A DNA stretch of 64,000 bases from the NCBI RefSeq assembly GCF_001425305.1, contig NZ_LMEE01000001.1:446646-510645 (forward strand), read 5' to 3'. A program made the translations under genes and the position numbers. Under the pieces are notes generated by a model that saw only the letters and a program-made list of their open reading frames with translations, had not been told where the DNA came from and ran no database searches. Below, piece by piece: positions 27,490-36,877 of the stretch; the stretch's first letter is position 1, and each line of letters begins with the position of its first letter. The DNA is from Phenylobacterium sp. Root1290. Its GTDB lineage: Bacteria; Pseudomonadota; Alphaproteobacteria; Caulobacterales; Caulobacteraceae.

Positions 27490-28089
27490 ATGCGTAACGC
27501 GCTTCTGGCGGCGGCTGGCGTCGCCTTGCTCGCGGGCTGCAGCCCAGGCGCCGAGCAGGCCGCCGCCGAACAGGCGAAGGCTCCGGTCGCAGAGCCGGCC
27601 GTTCCCGTCGATCCGACCTTCACCGGCCTGACGCGTCCCAAGGGCGACGCCCAGTTCGGCTATTATCTGCCTGCCAATGAGGTGAAGATCGGCGACTACC
27701 GCCTCGACAACCTTCATGTGGCCGGACAGATGGGCTTCAACGATTGGGAGACCGGCCAGCGGACCAAGACCTACGCCCCGGTCATGCTTGAGTTCGTCGA
27801 CATCACCAGCCCGGCCCGGAAGAACGCGCTCGGCAACGTGGTCTATTCGGTCAAGCTGAAGGTGCTGCCGACCGCCTATGCCGTCACCGACGACCGCATC
27901 CGGCTCGTGGGCTCGCATCCCAAGCTTGGCGAGGTCAGGCTGGACGCCAAGATCGACCCAGCCGCCCTGAAGAAGTCAAAAGGCAGCAAGGGCAAGGATG
28001 GCGTCACCGTCGCCAGCGGCGCGCTACAGGTCGGAGACACGCCGTTCAAGGACGTGGCCTTCACCTGGCGCGGCGGCGACTGGGGCTGA
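27490..28089 (+). CDS. uncharacterised lipoprotein
   Basis: A 199-residue protein with a short lipoprotein signal ending in the lipobox LLAGC (C17), an Ala-rich linker, and a mature domain beginning about residue 40 that has alternating hydrophobic strands and ends with a Lys/Gly-rich patch (KKSKGSKGKDG) and FTWRGGDW. I do not recognise a family. GGGGAAAT precedes the ATG. It lies between divergent recG and the sdhE-mfd pair. Confidence 0.75.
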   Translation: MRNALLAAAGVALLAGCSPGAEQAAAEQAKAPVAEPAVPVDPTFTGLTRPKGDAQFGYYLPANEVKIGDYRLDNLHVAGQMGFNDWETGQRTKTYAPVMLEFVDITSPARKNALGNVVYSVKLKVLPTAYAVTDDRIRLVGSHPKLGEVRLDAKIDPAALKKSKGSKGKDGVTVASGALQVGDTPFKDVAFTWRGGDWG

Positions 28090-28152
28090 AACGTTTTCGG
28101 CGAACGCGGACTGGCGTGAGTGGGCGCAGCGGCCTATATCGGCCGCTCTCCC

Positions 28153-28443
28153 ATGAGCACCGATGACACACGACTGAAGCGTTTGAAGTTCCGGGCCTGG
28201 CACCGGGGCTTCCGGGAAGCGGACCTCATTCTGGGGCCGTTCGCGGACAAGTTCGCCCACACGCTGACGCCCGAGCAGCTCGACGCCTTCGAGGCGTTGA
28301 TGGAGCAGGCCGATCAGGACATCTACGAGTGGATCGTCGAGCGGACCCCAACTCCGCCTGAGTTCGACGACGAAATCATGGGCATGATCAAGACCTTCCG
28401 CTTCGAAGCTTTCGAGGCACGCGGGGGACCGCATGGCGGCTGA
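28153..28443 (+). CDS. sdhE: FAD assembly factor SdhE (succinate dehydrogenase assembly factor 2)
   Basis: A 96-residue DUF339/SdhE protein that promotes covalent flavinylation of succinate dehydrogenase SdhA. The diagnostic RGxxE motif is RGFRE at residues 18-22, followed by DLILGPFADK and the C-terminal WIVERTPTP. It is the usual size. Its end overlaps the mfd start by 11 bases, so both are on one transcript. Confidence 0.94.
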   Translation: MSTDDTRLKRLKFRAWHRGFREADLILGPFADKFAHTLTPEQLDAFEALMEQADQDIYEWIVERTPTPPEFDDEIMGMIKTFRFEAFEARGGPHGG

Positions 28444-31400
28444 CGGATTCCGCGCGCCGACGGCGGCGGAGACGCGGCGCATCGCCCAGGACCCGGGTCG
28501 GCTCGACCTCGTCGGCGCTCCTGAGGGCTTCGACGCCCTGGTGATGGCCGACGTGGTCAAGTCGCGCGGCGGGCTGTCGGTCTTCGTTGCGCGGGACGCT
28601 TCGCGGCTGTCGGCCTTCATCGACGCATTCTCGTTCTTCGCCTCGAATGTGGAAGTCGTTCGCTTCCCGTCGTGGGACTGCCTGCCGTACGACCGCATCG
28701 GGCCCTCGGCGGGCGCTGCGGCTGAGCGGATGACCGCTCTGGCGCGGCTGGCCAAGGGCTTCGACGCCAAGAAACCGGCGTTGCTGGTCACGACGGTTCC
28801 GGCCCTGATCCAGCGCGTCCCGCCGAAATCGGCGGTCGAAGGTGCAGCCTATGCCGCGACGGTCGGCAATGTGGTCGAGATCGCCGATCTCGAGCGCTAC
28901 TTCGCCATCAACGGCTATCAGCGGGCCTCGACCGTCTCGGAGCGTGGCGAGTTCGCCATCCGGGGCGGCGTCATCGACGTCTTCCCGCCGAACGCCGAGG
29001 AGCCGGTGCGTCTGGATCTGTTCGGCGACACGCTGGAATCGATCCGCGGCTTCGATCCCGAGACCCAGAGGTCGACCCGGCAGTTGAAGGACATCTCGCT
29101 CCTGCCGGTCAGCGAGGCGTTGCTGGACAAGGAGGCGATCTCGCGCTTCCGCCGCGGCTATGTCGAAGCGTTCGGGGCGCCCGGCGGCGACCCGCTGTAC
29201 GACACGGTCAGCGAGGGCGGCCGTCGCGCGGGCATGGAGCACTGGCTGCCGCTGTTCTATCCGGACATGGCGACCCTGCTGGACTATCTGCCCGCCGACA
29301 CCCTGATCGCCCTGGACCACCTGGCTGACGCGGCCCGCGACGAGCGCCTGGCCATGATCGAGGACGCGTACGACGCTCGCGCCCAGGCCGACCGGAAAGT
29401 GCACTACCGGCCGCTTGCGCCGACCCAGCTCTATATGGACGCCGACGAGTATCGCGAGCGTCTCGCCGTGCGCCCGACGCGGCGATTCTCCGCCTTCCAG
29501 GAGGTAGAGGGCGATACTGTCATCGACATGGGCGCGCGCCTTGGTCGGGCCTTCACCGCCGAGCGCCAACAGGATTCGGTGAACCTCTTCGAGGCCACCG
29601 CCGACCACGCTCGCCGTCTTGTCGGGGAGGGCAAGCGCGTCCTTTTCGCCTCCTGGTCCGACGGCTCCTCCGATCGCCTCGGGGCGATGCTGGCCGATCA
29701 CGGCCTGAAGAACATTACGCTGGCCCCGTACTGGGATGCGGCCCGCGCCGCCGATCCGAAGATCTTCCAGCGCGTGGTGCTCCCGCTGGAGTCGGGCTTC
29801 GAGACCGACAAGCTGGCGGTCATCTCCGAGACCGACATCCTCGGCGACCGCCTGGCGCGCCCGCGTCGGCGTCGCAGGGCCGCGAACTTCCTGGCCGAGG
29901 CGTCGTCGCTGACGCCGGGCGACCTGGTGGTCCATATCGATCACGGCATCGGCCGCTACGAGGGCCTTAAGACCCTCGATGTCGCGGGTGCGCCGCACGA
30001 CTGCCTGGAACTGCAATACGGCGGCGAGGCCAAGCTCTACCTGCCGGTCGAGAACATCGACCTGCTGACCCGTTACGGCAGCGACGGGGAGGGCGTGCAA
30101 CTCGATCGCCTCGGCGGCGCGGCCTGGCAGGCGCGCAAGGCCAAGGCCAAGGAACGCCTGCGGGAGATGGCCATCGGCCTCATTCGCATCGCGGCCGAGC
30201 GGGCCACTAAGGACACCGATGCGATCACGCCGCCGCACGGTGTCTTCGACGAGTTCTGCGCGCGCTTCCCCTACGAGGAGACAGAGGACCAGCTCAACGC
30301 CATCGGCGACGTGCTGGAGGATCTGGGCGCCGGCAAGCCGATGGATCGCCTGATCTGCGGCGACGTGGGCTTCGGCAAGACCGAGGTCGCGCTGCGGGCC
30401 GCCTTCGTGGTCGCCATGAGCGGCCAGCAGGTCGCCGTGGTCGCCCCGACGACGCTGCTGGCGCGCCAGCACTTCAAGACCTTCTCAGAGCGTTTCCAGG
30501 GCTGGCCGGTGAAGGTCCGCCGGCTGTCGCGGCTGGTCCCGGCCAAGGAAGCCAGCGAGACCCGCACCGAACTGGCCAATGGCGAAGTCGAGATCATTGT
30601 CGGCACCCATGCGGTGCTGTCCAAGCAGGTCAGCTTCAAGAACCTTGGCCTGGTGATCGTCGACGAGGAGCAGCACTTCGGGGTCAAGCACAAGGAGAAG
30701 CTCAAGGAGCTTCGCGCCGATGTGCACATGCTGACCCTGACCGCGACCCCCATCCCGCGGACCCTGCAGATGTCGCTCTCGGGCATCCGCGAGATGTCGA
30801 TCATCGCGACCCCGCCGGTCGACCGACTGGCGGTGCGGACCTACATCACGCCGTTCGATCCCGTCGTCATCCGCGAGGCCCTGCTGCGCGAGAAGTATCG
30901 CGGCGGTCAGGCCTACTATGTGGCGCCGCGCATCAGCGATCTGCCGGACCTCCAGCGGTTCCTGCGCGAACAGGTGCCGGAAGTGAAGTTCGTCGTCTGG
31001 CACGGCCAGATGGCGCCGACCCAGCTCGAGGAGGTCATGAGCGCCTTCTACGAGGGTCAGTATGACGTGCTGCTGTCGACCACCATCGTCGAGAGCGGCC
31101 TCGATATCCCGACCGCCAACACGATGGTCCTGCACCGCGCCGACATGTTCGGTCTGTCCCAGATGTATCAGCTGCGCGGCCGGGTCGGTCGGGCAAAGGC
31201 GCGAGCCTATGCGTACCTGACGACCCCGGCGGAGAAGCAGATCACGCTGTCGGCCGAACGCCGCCTGAAGGTGCTGCAGTCCCTAGACAGCCTTGGGGCC
31301 GGCTTCCAGCTGGCCAGCCATGACCTCGACCAGCGCGGTGGCGGCAATCTGTTGGGCGAGGAGCAGTCGGGCCACATTCGCGAGATCGGGGTCGAGCTTT

Positions 31401-31921
31401 ACCAGCAGATGCTGGAAGACGCGGTCAACGAACTCAAGGAACTGGCGGGCAAGGGCCTGGCGACGGACCGTGGTTGGTCGCCGCAGATCAACACCGGCGC
31501 GGCCGTGCTGATCCCCGACGAATACGTGCCGGACCTCAATGTGCGCCTGTCGCTCTATCGCCGCCTGTCGGACGCCGAGAAGGCGGGCGACCGCGAAGCG
31601 CTGGCGGCCGAGATGATCGACCGGTTCGGGCCGCTGCCGCCGGAAGCCGGACAGCTCCTCAAGGTCGTGGCGATCAAGGGCCTCTGCCGCGAAGCCAATG
31701 TCGCCAAGATCGACGTCGGGCCGAAGGGCGCCGTCGTCACCTTCCGGGGTGACGAGTTCAAGAACCCCATGGGCCTGGTCGGCTTCGTCCAGAAGAACCA
31801 GGTCGCCTGGAAAATCCGCCCCGACCACAAGGTCGTGGTGAAGGGCGAGTGGGAGACCCCCGAGCAAAGGCTTGCGGCCGCCGAGGGGATCCTGAGCGAA
31901 CTGGCGAAGCTAGCCGGCTGA
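28433..31921 (+). CDS. mfd: transcription-repair coupling factor
   Basis: A 1162-residue SF2 translocase that removes RNA polymerase stalled at lesions and recruits UvrA. Order of domains: UvrB-like region (about 1-330), RNA polymerase-interacting domain (around 480-540, with VVHIDHGIGRYEG and YLPVENIDLL), translocase with ETEDQLNAI, Walker A GDVGFGKTEVALRAAF, DEEQHFGV, TATPIPRTLQ, and TRG motif region QLRGRVGRAKARAYAY, then the UvrA-binding-masking D7 domain. Full family length. It shares the TRG-type translocase module with recG, 1 kb away on the other strand. Confidence 0.97.
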   Translation: MAADGFRAPTAAETRRIAQDPGRLDLVGAPEGFDALVMADVVKSRGGLSVFVARDASRLSAFIDAFSFFASNVEVVRFPSWDCLPYDRIGPSAGAAAERMTALARLAKGFDAKKPALLVTTVPALIQRVPPKSAVEGAAYAATVGNVVEIADLERYFAINGYQRASTVSERGEFAIRGGVIDVFPPNAEEPVRLDLFGDTLESIRGFDPETQRSTRQLKDISLLPVSEALLDKEAISRFRRGYVEAFGAPGGDPLYDTVSEGGRRAGMEHWLPLFYPDMATLLDYLPADTLIALDHLADAARDERLAMIEDAYDARAQADRKVHYRPLAPTQLYMDADEYRERLAVRPTRRFSAFQEVEGDTVIDMGARLGRAFTAERQQDSVNLFEATADHARRLVGEGKRVLFASWSDGSSDRLGAMLADHGLKNITLAPYWDAARAADPKIFQRVVLPLESGFETDKLAVISETDILGDRLARPRRRRRAANFLAEASSLTPGDLVVHIDHGIGRYEGLKTLDVAGAPHDCLELQYGGEAKLYLPVENIDLLTRYGSDGEGVQLDRLGGAAWQARKAKAKERLREMAIGLIRIAAERATKDTDAITPPHGVFDEFCARFPYEETEDQLNAIGDVLEDLGAGKPMDRLICGDVGFGKTEVALRAAFVVAMSGQQVAVVAPTTLLARQHFKTFSERFQGWPVKVRRLSRLVPAKEASETRTELANGEVEIIVGTHAVLSKQVSFKNLGLVIVDEEQHFGVKHKEKLKELRADVHMLTLTATPIPRTLQMSLSGIREMSIIATPPVDRLAVRTYITPFDPVVIREALLREKYRGGQAYYVAPRISDLPDLQRFLREQVPEVKFVVWHGQMAPTQLEEVMSAFYEGQYDVLLSTTIVESGLDIPTANTMVLHRADMFGLSQMYQLRGRVGRAKARAYAYLTTPAEKQITLSAERRLKVLQSLDSLGAGFQLASHDLDQRGGGNLLGEEQSGHIREIGVELYQQMLEDAVNELKELAGKGLATDRGWSPQINTGAAVLIPDEYVPDLNVRLSLYRRLSDAEKAGDREALAAEMIDRFGPLPPEAGQLLKVVAIKGLCREANVAKIDVGPKGAVVTFRGDEFKNPMGLVGFVQKNQVAWKIRPDHKVVVKGEWETPEQRLAAAEGILSELAKLAG

Positions 31922-31987
31922 GCTACTGGCGGTGTAGGCGCGGCATTATGCTGTCGACGGGATCAGGACGACCGTCGCCGGGCCGTA

Positions 31988-33316
31988 TCAGCTGGCCTTT
32001 TGATGAGCCCGCGCCGCGGCTTCCTCAAGCGCCTTGCCGACAGTCTCGGGCGACGTGACCTCGGCAACGCCGATGTCGAAGTCGACGACGAACGGCGGCT
32101 GGCCATCTCCGGCCTCGAAGGCCGTGCAGCCGATCACAGCGGCGATGCGCTCCCCGGCGGCGCGGGCGGCGGCCTTGCCCGTCGCCGGAAGGGCCAGGGC
32201 GAACACTTCCTGTCCCAGCCGTGCCGCCGTGTCCTCGACACGCACCAGGCGGCCGATCATCGAGCCGATCTGCGGAATAGCGCGGTCAAGCCAGCCACCG
32301 GCCCGGGCGGCCGACACGTCGGTGCGCTCGGCGACCTTCAGAACGCAGACCGACAACTGCCGGCTTCGGGCGCGCGAAGCCTGCGCCAGTCGGCCGACAT
32401 GGCGTGCGAACAGGTCGCGGGTGAACAGGCCTGTCGCGGCATCCATCAGGCCCGAGGTCCGGGCCATTTCGAGCGCACGGCGGATCGCCGTCTGGCGGCG
32501 ATAGCTGCGGGCCAGCTCCAGGACCCGACGCGCGGTCTCGGTCTCGGGCGTCTCCGGCGAGGCGACATCGGAGACGCCCCGATGGTAGGCCTCCGACATC
32601 GTCACATAGCTTTCCTGGCGCATGTAGAGCAGCGCCGGCGTGTGGTAGAGGCGCGTGTTGCGCCGCATGCCCGCGGCGATCGACAGCGCTTCCTGGCTGG
32701 TGTCGCCGGCCCACAGCACCACCGCGTCGAACGGGCGCTCATGCAGGTAGTCGAAGGCGGTATAGGCGGTGAACGCGCCGACCACTTCGGCGCCTGAACG
32801 GGTCAAGGCGTTAGCCAGCGCCAGGAACTGGGGCGCAGGTTCGCCGATCGCCAGCACGTGATAGGGCGAGCCGTCGGGCTCGGGCATGTCGAGACGACGC
32901 CCGCGGTCGGCGAAGGTCTCCAGCCGCAGCTCGAACTCTTCCTCGGCCACGGCGGTCCGCACCAGCGTCTCCAGCCGCATCACCACCTGGGCTGGATGCA
33001 CCGGGGCGGCCAGCGTCAGGTCGAAGTCGTAGGTGTCGAGCTCGGGACCCGGATCGCCGATGGCGATGACCGGCAGCCGACGCGGCGCACAGGCGGCCTT
33101 CAGCCGCCGCGACATGGTCAGGGCCTCATGGCCCCCGCTGGCGAGATCGACGATCGCGGCTTCGACATTGAGGTCGGCAAGCGCCGCCGCTGCGGCGTAG
33201 GGACCGCGCGCAGTCACCGTACGCCAGCCGAGACGATCCAAGCCCTCGGCCAACGGCCCAGCTAGTGCGTCGTCCCTTGCAACGATCAAGACTCGCGCCT
33301 GGACGCCCGCCGTCAT
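31988..33316 (-). CDS. popA: PopA-like cell-cycle regulator: REC-REC-degenerate GGDEF protein with intact c-di-GMP I-site
   Basis: A 442-residue cytosolic protein with the PleD layout. REC1 (about 8-118) keeps a phosphoacceptor-like D57 in AAIVDL; REC2 (about 160-280) has Trp where the Asp should be (VVLWAGD). The GGDEF domain starts at DAATGLFTRDLF near 310, but the active loop reads GQEVF, so cyclase activity is not expected. The allosteric I-site RVED at 359-362 lies five residues before this loop, as in PleD. Both key positions are offset by two from the D55 and R357 reported for Caulobacter PopA, a c-di-GMP effector that helps deliver CtrA to ClpXP through RcdA. ATG 33316 fits the first strand; the longer frame is non-conserved. 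Confidence 0.83.
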   Translation of the reverse strand: MTAGVQARVLIVARDDALAGPLAEGLDRLGWRTVTARGPYAAAAALADLNVEAAIVDLASGGHEALTMSRRLKAACAPRRLPVIAIGDPGPELDTYDFDLTLAAPVHPAQVVMRLETLVRTAVAEEEFELRLETFADRGRRLDMPEPDGSPYHVLAIGEPAPQFLALANALTRSGAEVVGAFTAYTAFDYLHERPFDAVVLWAGDTSQEALSIAAGMRRNTRLYHTPALLYMRQESYVTMSEAYHRGVSDVASPETPETETARRVLELARSYRRQTAIRRALEMARTSGLMDAATGLFTRDLFARHVGRLAQASRARSRQLSVCVLKVAERTDVSAARAGGWLDRAIPQIGSMIGRLVRVEDTAARLGQEVFALALPATGKAAARAAGERIAAVIGCTAFEAGDGQPPFVVDFDIGVAEVTSPETVGKALEEAAARAHQKAS

Positions 33317-33450
33317 TCGCTTAAACCCTGGCCTCTCGCTCAAGAGATCCTTGCCCAGGCTGGGCGGGAATCGACGAGCACAGCGACTATACAGCCGCAA
33401 GGCCGATGACACAGCGACGCCGAGTCGCAAGCCTGTGGAGGAGAGACGGG

Positions 33451-34227
33451 ATGGAACAGACGCTGAAGGGCCAGGTGGCCGTGATCACCGGCGCGTCGGG
33501 CGGTCTTGGCGCCCATTTCGCAAAGGTTCTGGCGCGAGCGGGAGCCTCGGTGGCGCTTACCGCGCGGCGCCTTGATCTCGTCGAAGCTCATGCCGGCGGG
33601 ATCGCGGGCGAGGGCGGGCGGGCGATGGCGCTGAAGCTCGACGTGGCGGATGCGGCCGCCATTGGGCCGGCGTTCGATGAGGTCGAGGCCTCGCTCGGCC
33701 CGATCTCGATCCTGGTCAACAATGCCGGCGTCGGCGGCGAGGGGCTGGCCCTGGACCTGTCCATCGAGGATTGGGACCGCACCTTCGACGTCAATGTGCG
33801 TGGGGTGTTCTTCGCCGCTCAACAGGCGGCCAAGCGGATGATCGCATCCGGCGTAGCCGAACGCGGCGAGGCGCGCGTCGTCAATATCGCCTCGATCGCC
33901 TCCCATACGGTTCTGCCCGGGCTCTCGGCCTACTGCGCTTCGAAGGCGTCGGTCGCCATGCTCACCCGCAGCCTCGCCCGCGAATGGGCCCGCAAGGGCG
34001 TGGCCGTAAACGCCATCTGCCCAGGCTACATCGAGACCGACATCAACGCGGACTGGTTCCACACCGAAGGTGGGCAGAAGCAGATGAAGGGCTTCCCGCG
34101 CCGCCGCTTGATGGAGGCCGAGGATCTCGACGCCTCGCTGTTGATGCTTTGCGGTCCCGCGGCGCGGGCGATCACCGGAACCGTCATCACCATCGACGAT
34201 GGCCAATCGCTGCCCGGCGGCGGCTGA
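33451..34227 (+). CDS. short-chain dehydrogenase/reductase
   Basis: A 258-residue classical SDR. The cofactor motif is TGASGGLGAH, NNAG follows the fourth strand, and the catalytic Ser and Tyr-x-x-x-Lys are in NIASIASHTVLPGLSAYCASK. The family suffix IDDGQSLPGG is present. GGAGGAGAG precedes ATG 33451. It runs 63 bases ahead of an alpha-methylacyl-CoA racemase on the same strand; together they may act in fatty- or sterol-acyl-CoA turnover, which is inference. Confidence 0.9.
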   Translation: MEQTLKGQVAVITGASGGLGAHFAKVLARAGASVALTARRLDLVEAHAGGIAGEGGRAMALKLDVADAAAIGPAFDEVEASLGPISILVNNAGVGGEGLALDLSIEDWDRTFDVNVRGVFFAAQQAAKRMIASGVAERGEARVVNIASIASHTVLPGLSAYCASKASVAMLTRSLAREWARKGVAVNAICPGYIETDINADWFHTEGGQKQMKGFPRRRLMEAEDLDASLLMLCGPAARAITGTVITIDDGQSLPGGG

Positions 34228-34290
34228 AGCCATTGGCTGACGGAGCGTCATAGCCCGTAGGTTCTGCGGAAAGAGACAGGGAGACGAAGT

Positions 34291-35424
34291 ATGGGTCAGG
34301 GACCGCTTTCAGGGCTGAAGGTCGTCGAGTTCGCCGGTATCGGCCCGGGTCCATTCTGCGGCATGCTCCTGTCGGACCTAGGCGCCGACGTTGTGCGGAT
34401 CGACCGCAAAGGGCAGGGCCGCGCCTCGCCGGCCGACATCACCAGCCGCGGGCGTCGCTCGATCGGCCTGGACCTGAAGAACCCGTCGGCCATCGAGACT
34501 TGCCTGAAGCTCATGGAAGGCGCTGACGCCATCTTCGAAGGCTTCCGTCCGGGCGTCATGGAGCGCCTGGGCCTTGGGCCTGACGTGGCGCTGAAGCGCA
34601 ATCCGAAGCTGGTCTACGGGCGCATGACCGGTTGGGGTCAGTTCGGGCCGTACGCCAATGCGGCCGGGCACGACATGAACTACATCGCCATCACCGGCGC
34701 GCTGCACGCCATCGGGACTAACGACAAGCCGGTGCCGCCGCTGAACCTGGTCGGCGATTTCGGGGGCGGGGCCCTCTATCTAGCCTTCGGCCTGCTGGCT
34801 GGCGTCCTGAATGCGCGGCAGACCGGGCAGGGCCAGGTCATCGACTGCGCCATGAGCGACGGTGCGGCTTCGCTGATGTCGATGTTCTACGGCTTCAAGG
34901 CCAGCGGCATGTGGAAGGAAGAGCGGCGCGCAAACCTGCTCGATGGCGGCGCGCATTTCTACGACACCTACCAATGCGCGGACGGCAAGTGGATTTCGAT
35001 CGGCTCGATCGAGCCGCAGTTCTATGCGCTGCTGTTGGAGAAGACCGGCATCAACGACCCGGCCTTCGCCGCTCAGATGGACCGTGGCGCCTGGAACGAT
35101 CTTCGCGAGAAGCTCGCCCACGTCATCGCCCAGAAAAGCCAGGCGGAGTGGTGCGAAATCATGGATGCGACGGACGTCTGCTTCGCGCCCGTGCTCGACC
35201 TGGATGAAGCGCCCAAGCATCCGCACAACGTCGCCCGTGAGACCTTCCTCGAACTTGGCGGCGTCGTGCAGCCGGCCCCGGCGCCGCGTTTCTCGGTGAC
35301 GCCCGGCGCGGTTCAGGGGCCGCCGCCGGCGATTGGAGCGCATGATCGGGAGGCGCTGGGAGACTGGGGCTTCTCCGCCGCCGAGATCGACGGCCTGAAG
35401 GCGTCCGGAGCACTGGCCGGGTAG
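34291..35424 (+). CDS. alpha-methylacyl-CoA racemase-like family III CoA-transferase
   Basis: A 377-residue CaiB/BaiF-fold protein. The CoA-binding start is [22 protein letters not shown]; the residues used by mycobacterial and mammalian alpha-methylacyl-CoA racemase are recognisable as the His in [17 protein letters not shown] and the Asp in GDFGGGAL, with Glu/His in GGAHFYDTY. The enzyme epimerises 2-methylacyl-CoA esters so that branched chains can enter beta-oxidation. An intrinsic terminator-like hairpin follows 6 bases after the stop. Confidence 0.9.
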   Translation: MGQGPLSGLKVVEFAGIGPGPFCGMLLSDLGADVVRIDRKGQGRASPADITSRGRRSIGLDLKNPSAIETCLKLMEGADAIFEGFRPGVMERLGLGPDVALKRNPKLVYGRMTGWGQFGPYANAAGHDMNYIAITGALHAIGTNDKPVPPLNLVGDFGGGALYLAFGLLAGVLNARQTGQGQVIDCAMSDGAASLMSMFYGFKASGMWKEERRANLLDGGAHFYDTYQCADGKWISIGSIEPQFYALLLEKTGINDPAFAAQMDRGAWNDLREKLAHVIAQKSQAEWCEIMDATDVCFAPVLDLDEAPKHPHNVARETFLELGGVVQPAPAPRFSVTPGAVQGPPPAIGAHDREALGDWGFSAAEIDGLKASGALAG

Positions 35425-35429
35425 AAAAA

Positions 35430-35458
35430 GGCCCCGAAGCGTTCACCGCTTCGGGGCC
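35430..35458. terminator. bidirectional hairpin terminator between the racemase and pstS
   Basis: A perfect 12-bp stem (GGCCCCGAAGCG with its complement) encloses the 5-base loop TTCAC. The plus-strand A-run just before it becomes CTTTTTC on the minus strand, so it looks best as the pstS terminator, while also able to stop rightward transcription. Confidence 0.85.
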
Positions 35459-35485
35459 TCTCGCTCCGCCGCGGGGGAGCGCGGC

Positions 35486-36565
35486 TTATTTTTCCGGGGC
35501 GCTGATCGTCTTCAGTTCAGCCACCGAGGTCTTCTGGGCGGCGTGGGCTTCGGCGCCCAGCGGGATCAGACCACGCTGTTGCAGATAGCCGCCCTTGCCG
35601 CTCGCGCCGTCCGAGACGAACGCGTTGACGTACTCGCGCAGACCCGGGATCACGCCGATGTTGGCCTTCTTCACGTAGATGTAGAGCGAACGCGACACCG
35701 GGTAGGTGCCGTTCGAGATGGTCTCGAAGGTTGGCGCGATGCCGTCGACGGTCGCGGCCTTCACGGTGTCCATGTTGTTTTCGAGGAACGAGTAGCCGAA
35801 CACGCCGATGGCGTTGGGCGTCTTCGTCAAGGTCTGGACGATGGCGTTGTCGTTCTCGCCGGCGTCGACCCACGCGCCATCGGTGCGGATCGTATGGGCC
35901 CGGGCCTTGAATGCGTCTTCGTCCTTCTCGCGCAGGGCTTCGAGCGCCGGGATCTTGCGGGCGCCCTTTTCCAGGCCGAGTTCGACAAAGGCGTCGCGGG
36001 TGCCGGAGGTGGGCGGCGGGCCGTAAACCAGGATCGCCTGGGCCGGCAGGCTGGCGTCGACGTCCTTCCAGGACTTCGAGGTGTTCTTCGCAAAGCCGTC
36101 GCCCGACGGAAGCTCAGCGGCCAGGCCGCGGTACACTTGATCGATCTTGAAGTTGTAGGTCGGGCCGCTCTTGGCGTTGGCGATCACGATGCCGTCATAG
36201 CCGATCTGAATTTCGACGATGTCGGTCACGCCGTTGGCCGCGCATTGCTCGAACTCCGACTTCTTGATCGGGCGCGAGGCGTTGGCGATGTCCGGATAGG
36301 CCGCGCCGGTGCCGCTGCAGAACAGCTTGAAGCCGCCGCCGGTGCCCAGGCTTTCGACCTTGGCCGGACGTCCGCCCGTGGTCTTGGCTACGTTCTCGGC
36401 GACGCGGGTCGCGAACGGGAAGACCGTCGAGGAGCCCGCGGCCCACACTTGGTCACGCCCGCTGGCGCTCGGACCGGCGGCCTTTTCGGCTCCGCCCTTG
36501 GGGGCTTGTTGACCGCACGCGCTGAGCGCGACGGCGGCGACGGCGAGATAGGCGAAAGTCTTCAT
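35486..36565 (-). CDS. pstS: phosphate ABC transporter substrate-binding lipoprotein PstS
   Basis: A 359-residue periplasmic phosphate-binding protein. A short signal ends in the lipobox LSAC (C17). Phosphate-site motifs are AAGSSTVFPF near residue 42, SLGTGGGFKLFCSG, DIANASRPIKKSE, and SGTRDAFVE. ATG 36565 is preceded by CGGAG; the longer frame to 36604 lacks a signal-like beginning. No pstC, pstA or pstB is nearby. An 11-bp-periodic Pho-box-like element lies 45 bases upstream, and a strong hairpin terminates the gene, so it is a single-gene phosphate-starvation transcript. Confidence 0.95.
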   Translation of the reverse strand: MKTFAYLAVAAVALSACGQQAPKGGAEKAAGPSASGRDQVWAAGSSTVFPFATRVAENVAKTTGGRPAKVESLGTGGGFKLFCSGTGAAYPDIANASRPIKKSEFEQCAANGVTDIVEIQIGYDGIVIANAKSGPTYNFKIDQVYRGLAAELPSGDGFAKNTSKSWKDVDASLPAQAILVYGPPPTSGTRDAFVELGLEKGARKIPALEALREKDEDAFKARAHTIRTDGAWVDAGENDNAIVQTLTKTPNAIGVFGYSFLENNMDTVKAATVDGIAPTFETISNGTYPVSRSLYIYVKKANIGVIPGLREYVNAFVSDGASGKGGYLQQRGLIPLGAEAHAAQKTSVAELKTISAPEK

Positions 36566-36877
36566 GATCTGGCTCCGCTCCGGTGACGGCAGAGGCGCTA
36601 ACATTGTTGTTTGACGGTTCTGTGAAGGTTGAGTGACGAACGCGCGCGAGCTGAACGGGTTCTACGAACCGCGTTCAGCCGGGGTTCAGCCGCCCGCGGC
36701 CATGCTTGGCCACGGTCAGTCGCCGTCACTCCCGTCCCTCGATACGGCGGCTGGCCCGATGGCATGACACGCCCATCGGCGGCGCGTCGGTCCCCCAGCA
36801 AGGGCCGACGCGCCGTTTGGCGTAGGCGGTCCGATCATCGCTTGCGCGAGCGGGCGAGCTTCAGCACCTTCCGCGCC
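36566..36877. other. 312-base divergent intergenic region between pstS and yihY-like gene
   Basis: Besides the Pho-box-like repeat near the pstS end, this stretch contains a direct repeat GTTCAGCC at 36673-36680 and 36684-36691 (period 11) and a small palindrome GGCCA-TGCT-TGGCC. The rightward frame stays open through much of it, but the encoded residues are Arg/Ser-rich and unlike the membrane protein that follows, so I regard it as non-coding. Confidence 0.6.
36610..36638 (-). promoter_or_regulatory. Pho-box-like triple direct repeat (PhoB binding site candidate)
   Basis: Read on the minus strand, CGTCACT, CTTCACA and CGTCAAA follow one another with 4-base CAAC/GAAC spacers, so TCA recurs exactly every 11 bases three times (TGA on the plus strand at 36612, 36623, 36634). 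PhoB boxes are 7-bp repeats with 4-bp spacers related to CTGTCAT. It lies just upstream of pstS, the classic PhoB target. Confidence 0.7.

Noticed and set aside
36629..36877. N-terminal extension of the YihY-like protein by 83 residues
   Set aside because: The extension is Arg/Ser/Pro-rich, overlaps the Pho-box region, and the family begins near ATG 36878.
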